DNA of 54,035 nt from contig CAINNF010000018.1 in assembly GCA_903851045.1 (NCBI GenBank), forward strand, positions 67,925 to 121,959, given 5' to 3'. A program made the position numbers and the translations under genes. Every line of letters starts with the position of its first letter. Position 1 is the first letter of the stretch. The notes beneath the pieces were generated by a model that was given only the letters and a program-made list of their open reading frames with translations, was not told the origin of the DNA and ran no database searches. This stretch comes from Candidatus Adlerbacteria bacterium. GTDB lineage: Bacteria; Patescibacteriota; Minisyncoccia; Phycocordibacterales; SBAW01. Of this stretch, positions 7,439 through 16,060 are shown in pieces.

Positions 7439-8430
7439 CCACTGCCTGGCTCCCGATAGTGTGGTTTTGCATCATCGGTCTTGAGGTCGTGCTCTATATG
7501 CTACTCGATGGCACGAACCTCGGCGTCGGACTCCTCTCGCTCCTGCCACAGAGCGACAAGCGACGCTTGGTGCTCATGCACGTGTTCGGTCCGATGTGGG
7601 ATGCCAACGAGACATGGCTCCTGATCGCCGCTGCGACCACGTACGGCGCGTTCCCCATCGTCTTTAGTGTCGCACTCAACGCGCTCTATATCCCTGCCAT
7701 GACGCTCGGCGCGGGGCTCATACTGCGCGTGGCATCATACGAGTTCTACGCGCACACGCAGAGGACCAAGCACCTATGGGCGACACTGTTCGGTATCGGC
7801 AGTTTGTTAGCCACCATCGGTCTCGGACTCTTGCTTGGAGGACTGCTCAGCGGCATACGGATGACGAGGGGACACTTCTCGGGCGGCCCCTTCGACTGGG
7901 CAACGCTCGTCACCTTCCTCATCACCACTGGCATCGTCACCGGTTTCGTGGTACTCGGCTACGCGCACATGGTGCGCCAGTCAAAGATCGTGAGTAAGAA
8001 AGGATTCGAACGGATACTGCTCTACAGCATACTCACGTTCGCCCTTCTCGCGAGCGCCACAGCCGTAGTGCCGAACACGAACTACCTCTTCCTGTCTCGT
8101 TGGAGCGACCCACGGTACATGCCTATACTCTGGAGCGTGGTAGGGCTCATAGCCGCATCTACGGCGCTTCTGGTGTACGCTATACACAAGCGTGACACCG
8201 CGCTGGTCCCCTGGTTGTGTAACACGATCTTCATCATCGGCTTCTTCGGCATCGTTGTTGGTACCTTCCCCTATATCCTCCCTCCAAACATCACCATCTT
8301 CGACGCCGCCTCCTCGCCCACGACACAAACCTTTATGCTCTGGGGCATCGGCCCCATACTCCCCATCGTCCTCGTCTACAACTACTACATCAGCCGCCTC
8401 TTTCGAGACGATGATTCATACGAGATCTAA
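7435..8430 (+). CDS. cydB: Cytochrome bd ubiquinol oxidase subunit II
   Basis: 331 residues with about eight helices. It starts within the cydA stop (ATGA), so the two are translationally coupled. Family features are WFCIIGLEVVLYMLLDGTNLG near the N-terminus and VFGPMWDANETWLL, which contains the conserved WDxNETWL motif. The rest is a polytopic body ending with VYNYYISRLF. CydB forms the pseudo-symmetric partner of CydA. The small CydX subunit and the assembly ABC transporter CydDC are not seen next to it. The gene ends just before a convergent tRNA-Gly. Confidence 0.95.
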   Translation: MTTAWLPIVWFCIIGLEVVLYMLLDGTNLGVGLLSLLPQSDKRRLVLMHVFGPMWDANETWLLIAAATTYGAFPIVFSVALNALYIPAMTLGAGLILRVASYEFYAHTQRTKHLWATLFGIGSLLATIGLGLLLGGLLSGIRMTRGHFSGGPFDWATLVTFLITTGIVTGFVVLGYAHMVRQSKIVSKKGFERILLYSILTFALLASATAVVPNTNYLFLSRWSDPRYMPILWSVVGLIAASTALLVYAIHKRDTALVPWLCNTIFIIGFFGIVVGTFPYILPPNITIFDAASSPTTQTFMLWGIGPILPIVLVYNYYISRLFRDDDSYEI

Positions 8431-8434
8431 ACCT

Positions 8435-8508
8435 TGGTGCGGATAGGGAGAATCGAACTCCCGCCCGGTGCTTGGGAAGCACCTATTCTGCCACTAAACT
8501 ATATCCGC
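8435..8508 (-). tRNA. tRNA-Gly (CCC)
   Basis: Minus strand: acceptor GCGGATA/TATCCGC, discriminator A and an encoded CCA; D-arm TAGTTTAGTGGCAGAATA; anticodon stem GGTGC/GCACC with loop TTCCCAA (anticodon CCC); T-arm GAGTTCGATTCTC. It is the only one of the five tRNA genes here with a genomic CCA. Confidence 0.95.
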
Positions 8509-8514
8509 CTTCGT

Positions 8515-8562
8515 CTCGCTATCGCTCGGCTTCGGCGGACGCGGTCCGCGAGGTCGAGCGAG
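8515..8562. repeat. Intergenic palindromic repeat with nested hairpins
   Basis: CTCGCT at 8515-8520 pairs with AGCGAG at 8557-8562. Nested inside, GCGGAC (8535-8540) pairs with GTCCGC (8544-8549). The centre GGCTTCGGCGGAC is shared with the palindrome inside rnpB at 15653-15688, so this is probably a dispersed repeat rather than a terminator. Confidence 0.6.
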
Positions 8563-8599
8563 CATGCACACCGAAAACTCGTTCGCTAACGAAGACACT

Positions 8600-8992
8600 T
8601 TACCATACAAACAACGTATGAAATAGGCTCGTCCACCAACTTTCTTTCAGCTCGCTATCGGTCGTCGAGGCTTTCGTGTCGCGAATGACGTCTATCTCGC
8701 CTTCGCCCGGTTTAGCGACGCCGAACCGGGCGCGGATCTGCGCCTCCTCTCCCCTTGTGGAGCTGATCTCGCTCAGTGTGGTGGTCACCCCCCGCTGTTG
8801 CGCCTCGACGCGTGCGAGCTCGGCGTTCGCCTCCTCCTTCGCTTGGGCCGCCTCGGTCATCTTGCCGTACATACCCCACGCAGCACGCGCGAGCACGACC
8901 GTGACCACCAAGAGTAGCAATACTCCGACGCCCTTTATGGACAGTCGGAGGATTTCCTCGCTCCGACTACGACGTTTCTTGAATTCGCGCAT
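8600..8992 (-). CDS. FtsB/DivIC-type septum formation initiator
   Basis: 130 residues from MREFKKRRSRSEEI. An upstream in-frame extension was rejected because a -10 box lies directly before this ATG. A basic cytoplasmic tail is followed by one helix (about 18-38, VGVLLLLVVTVVLARAAWG) and a coiled coil rich in Ala/Glu (about 40-75). The domain end RGEEAQIRARFGVAKPGEGE matches the conserved tail of FtsB/DivIC proteins. These proteins bridge FtsL and FtsQ in the divisome; an ftsQ-like gene is at 31279. A tRNA and a palindromic repeat lie downstream. Confidence 0.8.
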   Translation of the reverse strand: MREFKKRRSRSEEILRLSIKGVGVLLLLVVTVVLARAAWGMYGKMTEAAQAKEEANAELARVEAQQRGVTTTLSEISSTRGEEAQIRARFGVAKPGEGEIDVIRDTKASTTDSELKESWWTSLFHTLFVW

Positions 8993-8999
8993 GATACCC

Positions 9000-9007
9000 A
9001 GTATACT
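9000..9007. promoter_or_regulatory. Symmetric -10 serving two divergent genes
   Basis: AGTATACT is self-complementary and reads as TATACT on both strands. It ends 7 bases before the minus-strand ftsB-like start (8992) and 9 bases before the plus-strand start (9017), so one element can fire both ways. Confidence 0.65.
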
Positions 9008-9016
9008 ACTCTCTAT

Positions 9017-9121
9017 ATGTTTGGAAAAAAGCACCAGCGTAATCTGCGCATCTTTACTGCCGTACTCACCATCCTTATCATCGCCAGCATGATAGCCGCC
9101 TATTTCTCGATCTTGATATAA
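9017..9121 (+). CDS. 34-residue single-helix membrane protein
   Basis: ATG at 9017 to TAA at 9119. The product begins MFGKKHQRNLRIF and continues into one hydrophobic helix of about 22 residues. A basic N-terminus followed by a helix predicts N-in topology. I know similar short proteins next to ftsB-like genes in CPR genomes but no function. It is divergent from the ftsB-like gene and shares its symmetric -10 element, so the two are probably co-expressed and a divisome link is possible (inference). No Shine-Dalgarno sequence is seen. Confidence 0.65.
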   Translation: MFGKKHQRNLRIFTAVLTILIIASMIAAYFSILI

Positions 9122-9127
9122 AAACAA

Positions 9128-9152
9128 GGGCGGGACATTACTGTCACCGCCC
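9128..9152 (-). terminator. Terminator hairpin between convergent small genes
   Basis: GGGCGG-GACA/TGTC-CCGCCC stem with one bulged base. On the minus strand it is followed by a T-rich run, so it mainly serves the 9175-9498 gene. Confidence 0.7.
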
Positions 9153-9174
9153 CACACCAAACGTTACATCTTGA

Positions 9175-9498
9175 TCACACACATTGTGTCTGTCGCAGCA
9201 ACGCCTGCTTCTTTTTCGTTATCTCTCCAAGCAAGAACCGTGCGCGTTTACCATAGCGAATACCGCCGGGCGGACGAAGAAGCAGGTGCTCCTGTCCTGG
9301 AGGTGCCGCTATTACAGCAGACCGCAACCGAGACCAATCAACATCAGTAAGCGCTCGCAGATGCTTGACCGAGCATTCTGCGCACTCCTGCCGTCGTCGC
9401 CATTCCTTCGCAAAGTCAGCATCCATAGAGACCAAGAGCGTAAATAATGCATTCCATGCCGGGTCGTCTGCTGCACGACCCGCCTGTATAAAGTCCAT
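9175..9498 (-). CDS. Hypothetical protein with a CxxC pair
   Basis: 107 residues, soluble, unrecognised. The ATG at 9498 has a strong Shine-Dalgarno sequence (TAGGAGGACT, spacing about 7), unlike neighbouring core genes. It contains a Cys pair (QECAEC) near residue 40, a basic second half (RPPGGIRYGKRARFLLGEIT) and a Lys/Gln-rich end. A hairpin terminator follows at 9128-9152. It belongs to the class of small SD-led orphan genes seen mainly at 21.8-27.7 kb. A single CxxC is not enough to claim metal binding. Confidence 0.65.
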   Translation of the reverse strand: MDFIQAGRAADDPAWNALFTLLVSMDADFAKEWRRRQECAECSVKHLRALTDVDWSRLRSAVIAAPPGQEHLLLRPPGGIRYGKRARFLLGEITKKKQALLRQTQCV

Positions 9499-9552
9499 AT
9501 TCGAGTCCTCCTACTGTCCAGAAAAAACCGTACCACACTTATACGTAAAACA

Positions 9553-11478
9553 CTACTCACTCTTCACCATCTTCAAAAAGACGTCTTCGGGGATGTTGAC
9601 TCGCCCGCTCGCTTTCATTCTTGCTTTTCCTTTCTTTTGCTTCTCACGAAGTTTCATCTTGCGGGTAATGTCACCGCCGTACATGTGTTGGGTGACGTCT
9701 TTGGACATCGCCGAGAGCGTTCGGGACGAGAGTATGCGGCCGAGTGCTTGGCCTTGAATTTTGGTGGCGAACATCTGTCGCGGGAGGATGCCGTACAACT
9801 TCTCCACCGCCGCCTCGGCCTCCTCTTGGGCTCTATGCTTCGCTACGATACGCGAGAATGCAGGGACGAGGTCTTCGGCAACAAGCAGGTCGAGCCGCGC
9901 GACGTCGGCCAATCGAAGCTCCTGGAGCTGGTAGGATACCGAGCCATAGCCCGAGGAAACACTCTTTAATTTGTCGAAAAAGTTACGCATGAGTTCGCGC
10001 AGCGGCATCACCACCCTCACGATGACGCGACCCTCGGAGAACGTCTCGGTCGAATCGACCGCCGCCTCATGTTCGTAGAGCATCGGCATGAGGGAGCCAA
10101 GGTACTCCGTCGGGATGACGATCTGCGCGGTAACGTACGGCTCCCACACCTGGGCGATATCACCGAAGTCGGGAAATTGCATCGGTGAGTAGACGGTCTT
10201 TCGCTTGCCGTCCTTCGTCTCTATCTCGTACGTGATGGTCGGTGTCGTAATGACGAGGCCGATGTCGAACTCGCGGCGCAAACGCTCCGACACGATCTCC
10301 AGGTGGAGCATGCCAAGGAAACCACACCGATAGCCCCGCCCAAGCATGCCCGAGGACTCCTCTTCGTACGACAAAGAGGAGTCCGACAGCCGTAGTCGCG
10401 AAAGCGCTTGGCGCAGTGTCACGAACTCGTCTTGGCTTTCGGGATAGATACTCGCCCACACGACCGGCCGCGGCTCCGCATACCCCGGCAGCGGCGGCGT
10501 CTTTGACGCGAACGCGCGCACCGTGTCGCCCACGCGCGCCAACCCCGGTTCTTTGATGCCGGTCACTATGTAGCCGATGGAACCGGCAAAGAGGCCTTCG
10601 GAAAGCGGTGTCGGTGTCGGGGCGAAGGAGCCGACCTCGAGCGCGTTGAATTTTCTCCCCGTTGCGGAGAACTCCAACGTATCCCCTTTCTTCGCCGCAC
10701 CCTCGAACATGCGCACGTACACGATGACGCCCTGATGGTCGGAGTATTGAAAGTCAAAAATGAGCGCACGCGGATCGCTTTTGTGCCGACTAGCAGCAAC
10801 GGATTTTCCTCCACTACCGATGGATGCCGGAAAACGCTTCACAGGAAAATAGTCTGGCCGGCCGCCAGCCTGAACGGGAGATCCAAGGACTTTTTCCTGT
10901 GAAGCATTTTCCGGCACCTCTTCCGCGTTCCTCGGTGGCGGCACGCGCTGAATGACCGCTTGCAAAAGCTCTTCGACCCCCGCACCAGTGCGACCCGAAC
11001 ACAGCAAGACCTCGTCGGGCGAGATATCGAGCAGTGTCGCGACCTGAAGCACCACATCCTCCACATCCGCCAGCGGCGAATCGATCTTGGAGACCGCTGG
11101 CACTATCACGAGCCCAAGGTCGCGTGCGCTCCGAAGCGTCGTGAGCGTCTGGGCTTGTACACCCTGCGTGGCGTCCACGAGCAGTACCGCACCCTCTACC
11201 GCGGTCAGCGCACGCGAGACCTCGTAGGAGAAGTCGATGTGCCCTGGAGTGTCGATGAGGTGAAGCAGGTACTCGTCACCCCCGAGCTTGTAGCGCATCC
11301 GTACCGGCTGCATCTTGATGGTGATGCCACGCTCACGCTCCAACTCCATAGAGTCAAGCACCTGGTCGCGCATCTTGCGCTTCTCGATAGTGCCGGTCAG
11401 CTCCAAAAAGCGGTCAGCCAGCGTGGACTTGCCGTGGTCGATGTGGGCGATGATGCTGAAATTGCGTATATGCTGCAC
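9553..11478 (-). CDS. lepA: Elongation factor 4 (LepA), with an in-frame palindromic insertion
   Basis: 641 residues, about 40 longer than usual. LepA is a ribosomal GTPase acting on stalled or pre-translocation ribosomes. G1 is [10 protein letters not shown] and G3 is DTPGHIDF. G4 reads SKID (130-133) where NKxD is standard. Domains II, III and V and the LepA tail ([20 protein letters not shown]) are present. Residues about 188-218 lie between the G domain end (QRVPPPRN) and domain II ([10 protein letters not shown]). They come from the inverted repeat at 10825-10916, and the family has only a few residues there. A GTG start with TAGACT 7 bases upstream implies a leaderless message. Confidence 0.97.
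   Translation of the reverse strand: MQHIRNFSIIAHIDHGKSTLADRFLELTGTIEKRKMRDQVLDSMELERERGITIKMQPVRMRYKLGGDEYLLHLIDTPGHIDFSYEVSRALTAVEGAVLLVDATQGVQAQTLTTLRSARDLGLVIVPAVSKIDSPLADVEDVVLQVATLLDISPDEVLLCSGRTGAGVEELLQAVIQRVPPPRNAEEVPENASQEKVLGSPVQAGGRPDYFPVKRFPASIGSGGKSVAASRHKSDPRALIFDFQYSDHQGVIVYVRMFEGAAKKGDTLEFSATGRKFNALEVGSFAPTPTPLSEGLFAGSIGYIVTGIKEPGLARVGDTVRAFASKTPPLPGYAEPRPVVWASIYPESQDEFVTLRQALSRLRLSDSSLSYEEESSGMLGRGYRCGFLGMLHLEIVSERLRREFDIGLVITTPTITYEIETKDGKRKTVYSPMQFPDFGDIAQVWEPYVTAQIVIPTEYLGSLMPMLYEHEAAVDSTETFSEGRVIVRVVMPLRELMRNFFDKLKSVSSGYGSVSYQLQELRLADVARLDLLVAEDLVPAFSRIVAKHRAQEEAEAAVEKLYGILPRQMFATKIQGQALGRILSSRTLSAMSKDVTQHMYGGDITRKMKLREKQKKGKARMKASGRVNIPEDVFLKMVKSE
10825..10916. repeat. 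In-frame palindromic element in lepA
   Basis: The left arm from 10825 (TGCCGGAAAACGCTTCACAG) pairs with the right arm ending at 10916 (CTGTGAAGCATTTTCCGGCA). Arms of about 29 bp carry very few mismatches. In the coding direction the inner core reads AAAAAGTCCTTGG and GGCCAGACTATTTT, which resembles the core of the dus element, and it is translated in the same frame (KVL..., RPDYF). Confidence 0.92.
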
Positions 11479-11485
11479 ACTGGGC

Positions 11486-11491
11486 AGTCTA
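11486..11491 (-). promoter_or_regulatory. -10 box for leaderless lepA
   Basis: TAGACT on the minus strand ends 7 bases before the GTG start at 11478. Confidence 0.5.
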
Positions 11492-11505
11492 GCACCTCCG
11501 CAGCA

Positions 11506-13179
11506 TTAAGACGACACCTCGGTCGCTTCCAGCGGGGTGACGAATTTCTGTCTATATCGATGATGCAGTGCGGCAGCCGCTTCGGCGAGTTCCTTATTCT
11601 TAAGCAGTACGAGCACGAGCGCCGATACGACGAGCCCAAGCAGGCCCGACGTCGCTCCCTGGAGCAGTAGTCCGAAGGTCGTGTTTATCTCGCCAGCGGT
11701 ACCGGTCAGCAAAAGCACGACATAGGTCACGAACCCACCGATCACGGACGCCGAAAAGCTTTGGAATATGAGCGTCCCGAGTGCAAGATGTGACAACTTG
11801 AAGTCCTTGAGGAAGAAACTGTATCCGACCAGAAACTCGACGATCGAACCGAACGCATAACCCAACGAGAGCATCAACACCAACGTTCCTGGCACATCGG
11901 ACACGCGCAGCACCGTTTCGACGAAATACTGCACGACCAGATTCGTCTTAAAGAGCCATAGGAGCACGAGCGAGGAAAGGACGGATACCACCACGTCGAT
12001 CATGCCGTAATATAACGGTTTCTTCGTGTTACCGGCGGCATAGTAGGCGCGAGCGATCAGTAGTGTTATCGACTGTGCCGCAAGTGACAGGATGAACAGC
12101 GCGAGCGCCGCAGCCGTCAGTCGCGTCGCTCCCCAATCGAACGCGCCAGCACCGAGGATGACGCGCACCAGCTGCGCACGCAATACGATAATGAAAACCG
12201 TCGCAGGTATCGACCAAAAAAAGATATGCCGAAGTGCCGTATCGACATATCGACCGAACTCTGCATGATCCCCCGCCGCATGAAGCCTCGCCAGGGTCGG
12301 AAACGCCGCTACCGAATAGGACACACCAATGATCGTAAGCGGCACCGCCTGCAGGTTATACGCGAACATGAACACTGTGATAGTACCTGCCGACAAGTAG
12401 GATGCGAGCGCAACCAACGCCAACAGTGATATCTGTCCCGCCGCCAGCGCGAGCGTGCGAGGGAGCGAAAGCGCTAGGACCGCGATGAACTCCTTCATTA
12501 GTGTAGGTAGCGGGAGCGGCTCTCCGGCCTTTTCTCCGGCAAAGAACGGTAATTGAACGCACAGGTGCATGAGTGCGCCGAGTACCACACCCCACCCAAG
12601 CCCCGTCACCCCCATACGGGGATACAGTGCGACGATTCCGAAGATGATGCCAAGATTATATAGAAGCGGTGAGATCGAGTAGAGGAAGAACCGACTACGC
12701 AGCTGCGTAAGCGACGCGATGATGTTGGATGCACCGAGGAATATCGGCTGCAGCAGAAGTATACGAACCAACGACACGAGTTCGCCACTTTCGAGTCCTG
12801 GAGCTATGAGATGGACGATCTGGGGTACGAAGAAAGAGACGACCAGCGAGATCGTACCCATACAGACAAAGAAGAGGAATAGGATCTGTCGCAAGAAGAC
12901 GACCATGCGCGCTTCGCTCGCCTGACCCAGACGAGACAGGACAGGCAAAAGTGCATAGAGCGACAGGAGCGAAGCGAACGTAGCGAACAGGAAGTCAGGT
13001 ACCCGGAACGCCGCATAGTAGAGATCGAGCGTGTGGGACGCGCCGAACTGCCTCGCAAGCAAGTGGTCCCGCACCAATGCCAAGAGCTGCGAACCCAGCG
13101 CAAAAGCCGCCAGAAGATAGGCGGCTTCATGCATTCCTCGCACCTCTTTTCCTATCGCACTCAGAAAGGTTCGAACCAT
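11506..13179 (-). CDS. murJ: MurJ-type lipid II flippase
   Basis: 557 residues with about 14 membrane helices, the MOP/MVF fold. It flips the peptidoglycan precursor lipid II across the membrane. The N-terminus [22 protein letters not shown] followed by [16 protein letters not shown] is typical for MurJ, including the Arg residues of the central cavity. The rest alternates helices and short loops to a basic C-terminus. A TAAGAT box ends 6 bases before the ATG. lepA follows after 27 bases on the same strand, but with its own -10 box. Its presence implies that the cell makes peptidoglycan. Confidence 0.93.
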   Translation of the reverse strand: MVRTFLSAIGKEVRGMHEAAYLLAAFALGSQLLALVRDHLLARQFGASHTLDLYYAAFRVPDFLFATFASLLSLYALLPVLSRLGQASEARMVVFLRQILFLFFVCMGTISLVVSFFVPQIVHLIAPGLESGELVSLVRILLLQPIFLGASNIIASLTQLRSRFFLYSISPLLYNLGIIFGIVALYPRMGVTGLGWGVVLGALMHLCVQLPFFAGEKAGEPLPLPTLMKEFIAVLALSLPRTLALAAGQISLLALVALASYLSAGTITVFMFAYNLQAVPLTIIGVSYSVAAFPTLARLHAAGDHAEFGRYVDTALRHIFFWSIPATVFIIVLRAQLVRVILGAGAFDWGATRLTAAALALFILSLAAQSITLLIARAYYAAGNTKKPLYYGMIDVVVSVLSSLVLLWLFKTNLVVQYFVETVLRVSDVPGTLVLMLSLGYAFGSIVEFLVGYSFFLKDFKLSHLALGTLIFQSFSASVIGGFVTYVVLLLTGTAGEINTTFGLLLQGATSGLLGLVVSALVLVLLKNKELAEAAAALHHRYRQKFVTPLEATEVSS

Positions 13180-13185
13180 TCCCTT

Positions 13186-13191
13186 ATCTTA
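13186..13191 (-). promoter_or_regulatory. -10 box for leaderless murJ
   Basis: TAAGAT on the minus strand ends 6 bases before the ATG at 13179, inside the last codons of the upstream gene. Confidence 0.5.
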
Positions 13192-15513
13192 CTGCGAAAT
13201 AGGGGCAGTTGTCCTGTTTTGTGGTGTCGGAGTCACTGGAGGCTGCGCGTTCGTGAATGGATTCCTGCCAGCCTGTAGGTTGCTCAGGATCAATTTCACC
13301 TCCTGGTTGTCTGGATTGCTCGTTGCGAGATCGGTGAACTGCGTGATCGCATCAGGGGTGCGATTCTGCGCCGCATAGGAGAGCCCGAGGAAGTACTTCG
13401 CGTTCGCGTAGTCGCTTTGGAGCTTCAGCGCCTGCTCGAGCGGTACGATAGCATCCTTAGTATCACCTGCCGAGTAGTAGAGCAAACCGAGCTCGAACCA
13501 GATGGAGGGAACTCCCGGGGCGCTTTGCACCGCCGCCGTTGCAGCCTTGATCGCGCTCGGAATATCCTTCTGAGCGACATCGAGCTGCACGACATAGAGT
13601 ATCGCGTCGGTATAGTCGGGCTTCAGGGTCAGCGACTGCTGCAGCGCACTGGTCACGCCAGCGAGATTCCCTTTGACCGTTTCAAGACGAGCGACCAGGA
13701 GTGGGATCTGCGGGTTGGTCGGATTAAGCAGCTCGCCCACTTGATACATTTGCTTCGCGTTATCGTACGCGTTCGCGACTCCGAGGGAGTTGAGATAATC
13801 GTACACTCGGCCCAAAGAAACGTACACGCGGTAGTCGTTCGGGTCGAGCGCGAGCGCCGATTTGCCGAGCGGAATGATCTTTTGAGCCTCTGCGGCAAAG
13901 TCCTGCACCTGCTGCGGTGTCGGGGATGTGCCGACAGCGCCTATCTGTTGGAGTCGTGCGAGACCGGCGTCGATACCGAGTCGAAGACCATCACTTGTTT
14001 GCTCTATACCTAACGAGGACGCGGAAAAGGTCTCTGCTTGTGCCACATCACCCTGCTGCAGCGCGATGAGACCCTGGTTCGTATACACTTCCGCAACATA
14101 GCGACGCGCGACGGACTCCGCGCTCCAACCGACCAAGAGCACCAACACGATGGACGCGAAGATGATCGTCGCTTGCATGCCTTGTGACGGTGCATGCTCT
14201 GCCACACCTTCGACCTGGCGCTTGTTGAACACGAACCCTAGTGTTGCCCCGGAGAGCGCGAACGCCAAGAGCAAGATGGCGGGACTCGGCACATAAAAGA
14301 GCAGGCTTGCCCACAGATAGATCGAGCTTGTCGCAAGATAGGTCACGAACAGCTTCTCTCGCTGACCGAAGTGTGATGATCGCAACGTGTATACAAGACC
14401 GATCAATACGAGAATGAACGGCATGAACCACGCAAGAGCACCCAGCACACCAACAGAACTGAGCGCGGTAACGAAACTGCTGTATCCGACATTGAAGTCA
14501 AGGTTCCAGAACGGCGTCTGGTTGACCGAAAGAGGTTTATGTACCAACCATTCCTGACCGAACGTCTGAGGGCCGGTACCGAACACGAATCGTTCGAGTG
14601 AGGAGCCGTGCGCCGCCTTCACGACATCAAGCGACGACGCGAGGTTCGGACGAATCTCCAACGACGATACCGGGAAGATGTTCGTCAGTCCGGTGTTGAC
14701 GACCGCTCCCCACAACAGGAAGAGGGTGCTTACCAGTATCCCAATGACCGGCACCCACGGTACCTGCTTTACATAGTTTGCGGAGTCCGAAGGTCGCCTG
14801 GTCACATATGACCACAAAGCCACTATGATCGAAAAGACGAGCAGTAACGACCATATGAGGGGGAAGTTGATGATGGCGAGGAGGACGACCGACGCGATCG
14901 CAACGATCGAAGCAAAGATACGCTTTTGTAGCGACGTAATGAATTCGAGCGACAAAAGAAGCAGGAGCGGTATCAACCCTACCAGAAGACCGAGGTCGTT
15001 CCATTTGCCGACCAGGTTGACCGAATGGTCTGAGAATGCGCTCGGTAGCACCACTGAGCCGAACAGAATGACGATGAACTGAAAGACCGCCGCGAATGCC
15101 GCGGCACCCGCCAGCCCAATAAACAGCACACGAACGGACCAGAGATTCCGGAAGAGACCTATCCCGAGCACATAGACCAAGAAGCCCAAGATCACAAAAA
15201 GGACGGTATCCGACTCGATTGCGAATCCGCTAAAGCCGACCGTCCGGTCTATAGAGAAAGCATATGAGAGGAGGTATCCGATCGGAAGTATCGCTCCCAG
15301 GAGTATCAGTAACGGACTTCGTTCACGCAGGAGTGACCGCGCACCGCCGCCAACAACGAACAAAATAGAAGCGATGAACAGACATGCGGCAACTATCGCC
15401 GTCTTACCAAGCTGAAGTGGGAACCAAGGACTAGGGATGATAAATAATAATCCGAGAACAAGGCCTGCTACATAGAAGCCCTGAGCCCACGAAAGAAAAC
15501 GTGTATTGCGCAT
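13189..15513 (-). CDS. O-antigen-ligase-like membrane protein with C-terminal TPR repeats
   Basis: 774 residues. The first about 440 contain ten or more helices; a large periplasmic-side loop (HGSSLERFVFGTGPQTFGQE) just before the last helices resembles the Wzy/WaaL O-antigen ligase loop. A single helix (ATIIFASIVLVLLVGW) follows. The remaining about 300 residues are tetratricopeptide repeats, seen in ALALDPNDYRVYVSLGRVYDY, SLTLKPDYTDAILYVVQLDV and ALKLQSDYANAKYFLGLSYA. Such fusions in CPR are thought to ligate surface polysaccharide or glycosylate pili, which is an inference here. It lies 9 bases before murJ and has a TATACT box 7 bases before its ATG. Confidence 0.82.
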   Translation of the reverse strand: MRNTRFLSWAQGFYVAGLVLGLLFIIPSPWFPLQLGKTAIVAACLFIASILFVVGGGARSLLRERSPLLILLGAILPIGYLLSYAFSIDRTVGFSGFAIESDTVLFVILGFLVYVLGIGLFRNLWSVRVLFIGLAGAAAFAAVFQFIVILFGSVVLPSAFSDHSVNLVGKWNDLGLLVGLIPLLLLLSLEFITSLQKRIFASIVAIASVVLLAIINFPLIWSLLLVFSIIVALWSYVTRRPSDSANYVKQVPWVPVIGILVSTLFLLWGAVVNTGLTNIFPVSSLEIRPNLASSLDVVKAAHGSSLERFVFGTGPQTFGQEWLVHKPLSVNQTPFWNLDFNVGYSSFVTALSSVGVLGALAWFMPFILVLIGLVYTLRSSHFGQREKLFVTYLATSSIYLWASLLFYVPSPAILLLAFALSGATLGFVFNKRQVEGVAEHAPSQGMQATIIFASIVLVLLVGWSAESVARRYVAEVYTNQGLIALQQGDVAQAETFSASSLGIEQTSDGLRLGIDAGLARLQQIGAVGTSPTPQQVQDFAAEAQKIIPLGKSALALDPNDYRVYVSLGRVYDYLNSLGVANAYDNAKQMYQVGELLNPTNPQIPLLVARLETVKGNLAGVTSALQQSLTLKPDYTDAILYVVQLDVAQKDIPSAIKAATAAVQSAPGVPSIWFELGLLYYSAGDTKDAIVPLEQALKLQSDYANAKYFLGLSYAAQNRTPDAITQFTDLATSNPDNQEVKLILSNLQAGRNPFTNAQPPVTPTPQNRTTAPISQ

Positions 15514-15520
15514 AGTGACC

Positions 15521-15526
15521 AGTATA
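15521..15526 (-). promoter_or_regulatory. -10 box for leaderless O-antigen-ligase-like gene
   Basis: TATACT on the minus strand ends 7 bases before the ATG at 15513. Confidence 0.6.
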
Positions 15527-15571
15527 GTACAGACTTATGAAAAACAAGACTCATCAATCCACAGATGCAAA

Positions 15572-15592
15572 ACCCCGCCTGTTCGGCGGGGT
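15572..15592 (-). terminator. Terminator of rnpB
   Basis: ACCCCGCC and GGCGGGGT pair with a 5-base loop. The minus strand continues TTTTGC. It sits 18 bases past the 3' end of RNase P RNA. Confidence 0.8.
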
Positions 15593-15609
15593 CATCGCAT
15601 ATCTAACGC

Positions 15610-16055
15610 GCGCGTCGATAAGCCGAATTCTGTTTCATCCGCTGTAGCTTGAGCGAAGGCGGATCCGCCTTCGCCGAGGCTTCGGCGGACAAGGCAACAA
15701 TTTATCTGGGCCCGATGTCACCATCGGGCTCAAGCGGTACTTCCCGGCAAGCCGGGACACGACCTTGCACCCAAGCAAGGGTTTAGCCGTTTCACCCCTC
15801 GACTTCGCTCGGGGCAAACCCCACGCTTTCGCTTGGAGTCGACCTGATTTCGTCGAGGACTCACCCCGTAAGTGACGAATCACCGCATGGGGTGCCTTCG
15901 GCTTTCGCCTCCGGCGTCTCTGCTCGCACCTCTGGTGCCCGTTAGAAGCACACGACAGGGGTTACCTGCTGCTCTGCTCCAGTGCCATAACGGCACTGGG
16001 GGTGTTCGGACTTTCCTCCCCGACCCTTACGGGTCGGAGTAGCTGCCTGACGCGC
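15610..16055 (-). ncRNA. rnpB: RNase P RNA (bacterial type A)
   Basis: The catalytic RNA that matures tRNA 5' ends. On the minus strand the P1 helix GCGCGTC (5' end) pairs with GACGCGC (3' end), which sets the ends. The conserved P4 strand GGAGGAAAGTCCG is near the 5' end, and ACAGAATTCGGCTTATCGAC, the universal 3' P4/P1 block, near the 3' end. At 446 nt it is longer than the usual 350-400. Part of the surplus is a GC-rich perfect palindrome at 15653-15674 in the segment just before ACAGAA, probably extending a peripheral hairpin (P18/P19 region). Confidence 0.95.
15653..15688. repeat. Palindromic repeat inside RNase P RNA
   Basis: Bases 15653-15674 (GCGAAGGCGGA, then its exact complement) are a perfect 22-bp palindrome. 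A second symmetric piece, CGCCGAGGCTTCGGCGG, abuts it. The GGCTTCGGCGGAC piece also occurs at 8528-8540. It falls in a peripheral part of the RNA where insertion would be tolerated. Confidence 0.8.
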
Positions 16056-16060
16056 TTGTG

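Noticed and set aside
10960-11670. Open frame antisense to lepA
   Set aside because: It covers conserved GTPase motifs on the other strand and has no coding features of its own.
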